Shown piece after piece: positions 5,075-5,384 of a stretch of 5,384 nt of DNA. Position numbers and translations under genes: made by a program. The stretch comes from Myxococcales bacterium. Lineage in GTDB: Bacteria > Myxococcota_A > UBA9160 > JALSIO01. Location: positions 1 through 5,384 of the forward strand of contig JALSIO010000117.1 in NCBI GenBank assembly GCA_026989995.1, written 5' to 3'. A model generated the notes under the pieces. That model had not been told where the DNA came from and did no database searches. It saw only the letters and a program-made list of their open reading frames with translations. Within the stretch, counting starts at the first letter, position 1. Each line of letters opens with the position of its first letter.

Positions 5075-5384
5075 GTGGAGACCTTCCTGGTAGCCGGCGC
5101 CGCCGGCTTCATCGGGGCCAACTTCGTGCGCGCGGTGCTTCGCCGGGAGGACCGGGCGGTGGTCGCGCTCGACCGGCTCACCTACGCCGGGCACCGCGAG
5201 AGCCTGTCCGGAATCCCGCCGGGACCCCGATTCCGCCTGGTCGAGGGCGACCTCGCAGACCGGGATCTCGTGCTGGGCCTGCTTCGGGAGCACCGGCCCC
5301 GCTACCTGGTGAACCTGGCGGCGGAGAGCCATGTCGATCGCAGCATCGACGGCCCGGCGGCCTTCGTGCACAGCAACACGGTGG
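5075..5384 (+). CDS. rfbB: dTDP-glucose 4,6-dehydratase, N-terminal part
   Basis: The visible 103 residues are the N-terminus of an extended short-chain dehydrogenase of the RmlB/RfbB type, which converts dTDP-glucose to dTDP-4-keto-6-deoxyglucose for rhamnose and other deoxysugars of surface polysaccharides. Seen directly: beta-strand and NAD+ loop FLVAGAAGFIGANFVRA (residues 4-20), the acidic end of the second strand D33 followed by LTYAG (35-39), EGDLADRD (57-64), and NLAAESHVDRSIDGP (80-94), a hallmark of this enzyme. The family usually has GGAGFIG; here it is GAAGFIG, keeping the three spaced glycines. The catalytic YxxxK and Asp-Glu lie beyond the window. The start is GTG (5075-5077), with GGAGGAG at 5064-5070. 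The reading frame is open to the window end. Full-length relatives are about 320-360 aa. It probably begins a dTDP-sugar or O-antigen gene group to the right. A related nucleotide-sugar dehydratase is the main alternative. Confidence 0.93.
   Translation, partial: METFLVAGAAGFIGANFVRAVLRREDRAVVALDRLTYAGHRESLSGIPPGPRFRLVEGDLADRDLVLGLLREHRPRYLVNLAAESHVDRSIDGPAAFVHSNTV

Noticed and set aside
2305..5181. Very long minus-strand open frame (958 codons)
   Set aside because: It runs across tRNA-Ala, the whole CNNM gene on the opposite strand, both lipoproteins in another frame and the dehydratase start. Its residues are low-complexity His/Asp/Gly/Arg, and one part (SRTPDLVNAIHALSQLSYSP) is the familiar conceptual translation of a tRNA gene.
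1..5384. Mobile element, phage, CRISPR, toxin-antitoxin or defence system
   Set aside because: No transposase, integrase, direct-repeat array, terminal inverted repeats, nuclease or antitoxin-like gene was seen. The tRNAs are intact, with no duplicated 3' end suggesting an attachment site.

Overview
The window is very GC-rich, densely coding chromosomal DNA. Several starts are non-ATG (GTG or TTG), Shine-Dalgarno sites are purine- and G-rich, and there is no sign of phage, insertion sequences, CRISPR or integrases. The genes (a MoeB/MoeZ-type enzyme with a rhodanese tail, a CNNM/CorC membrane protein, two small lipoproteins, an RmlB-type dehydratase) fit a Gram-negative bacterium with an outer membrane. 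A high-GC deltaproteobacterial or myxobacterial-type lineage is my best guess, but it is inference from base composition and gene style only.

Layout. The left half (7-2326) is transcribed leftward: tRNA-Leu(CAA), a 107-aa exported protein, the MoeB/MoeZ-like adenylyltransferase-rhodanese, and a 119-aa helical protein of unknown function. Gaps are 107-160 nt, with stable hairpins in two of them and no clear U-tract terminator. A 131-bp spacer (2327-2457) separates tRNA-Leu from a divergent tRNA-Ala(GGC), and promoter-like elements can be read on both strands. To the right of tRNA-Ala comes a complete CNNM/CorC gene on the plus strand. It converges with, and overlaps by 37 nt, a leftward two-gene unit of small lipoproteins whose own junction is a TGATG overlap. 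A 216-nt spacer then leads to a rightward GTG-started gene for dTDP-glucose 4,6-dehydratase, cut by the window end.

How the genes relate. The MoeB/MoeZ-like protein should activate and thiolate a ubiquitin-like sulfur carrier (MoaD, ThiS or CysO type), but no carrier gene is in view. The CNNM/CorC protein is a Mg2+-type divalent cation transporter or efflux protein. The two lipoproteins look like diverged tandem paralogues with a Bor-like pattern. The dehydratase probably opens a dTDP-sugar (rhamnose/O-antigen) locus continuing past position 5384. I see no defence island or evident new multi-gene system. The most notable items are the lipoprotein pair, the convergent coding overlap, the divergent tRNA pair and the hairpins at gene junctions. 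No gene-free stretch exceeds 300 bases.
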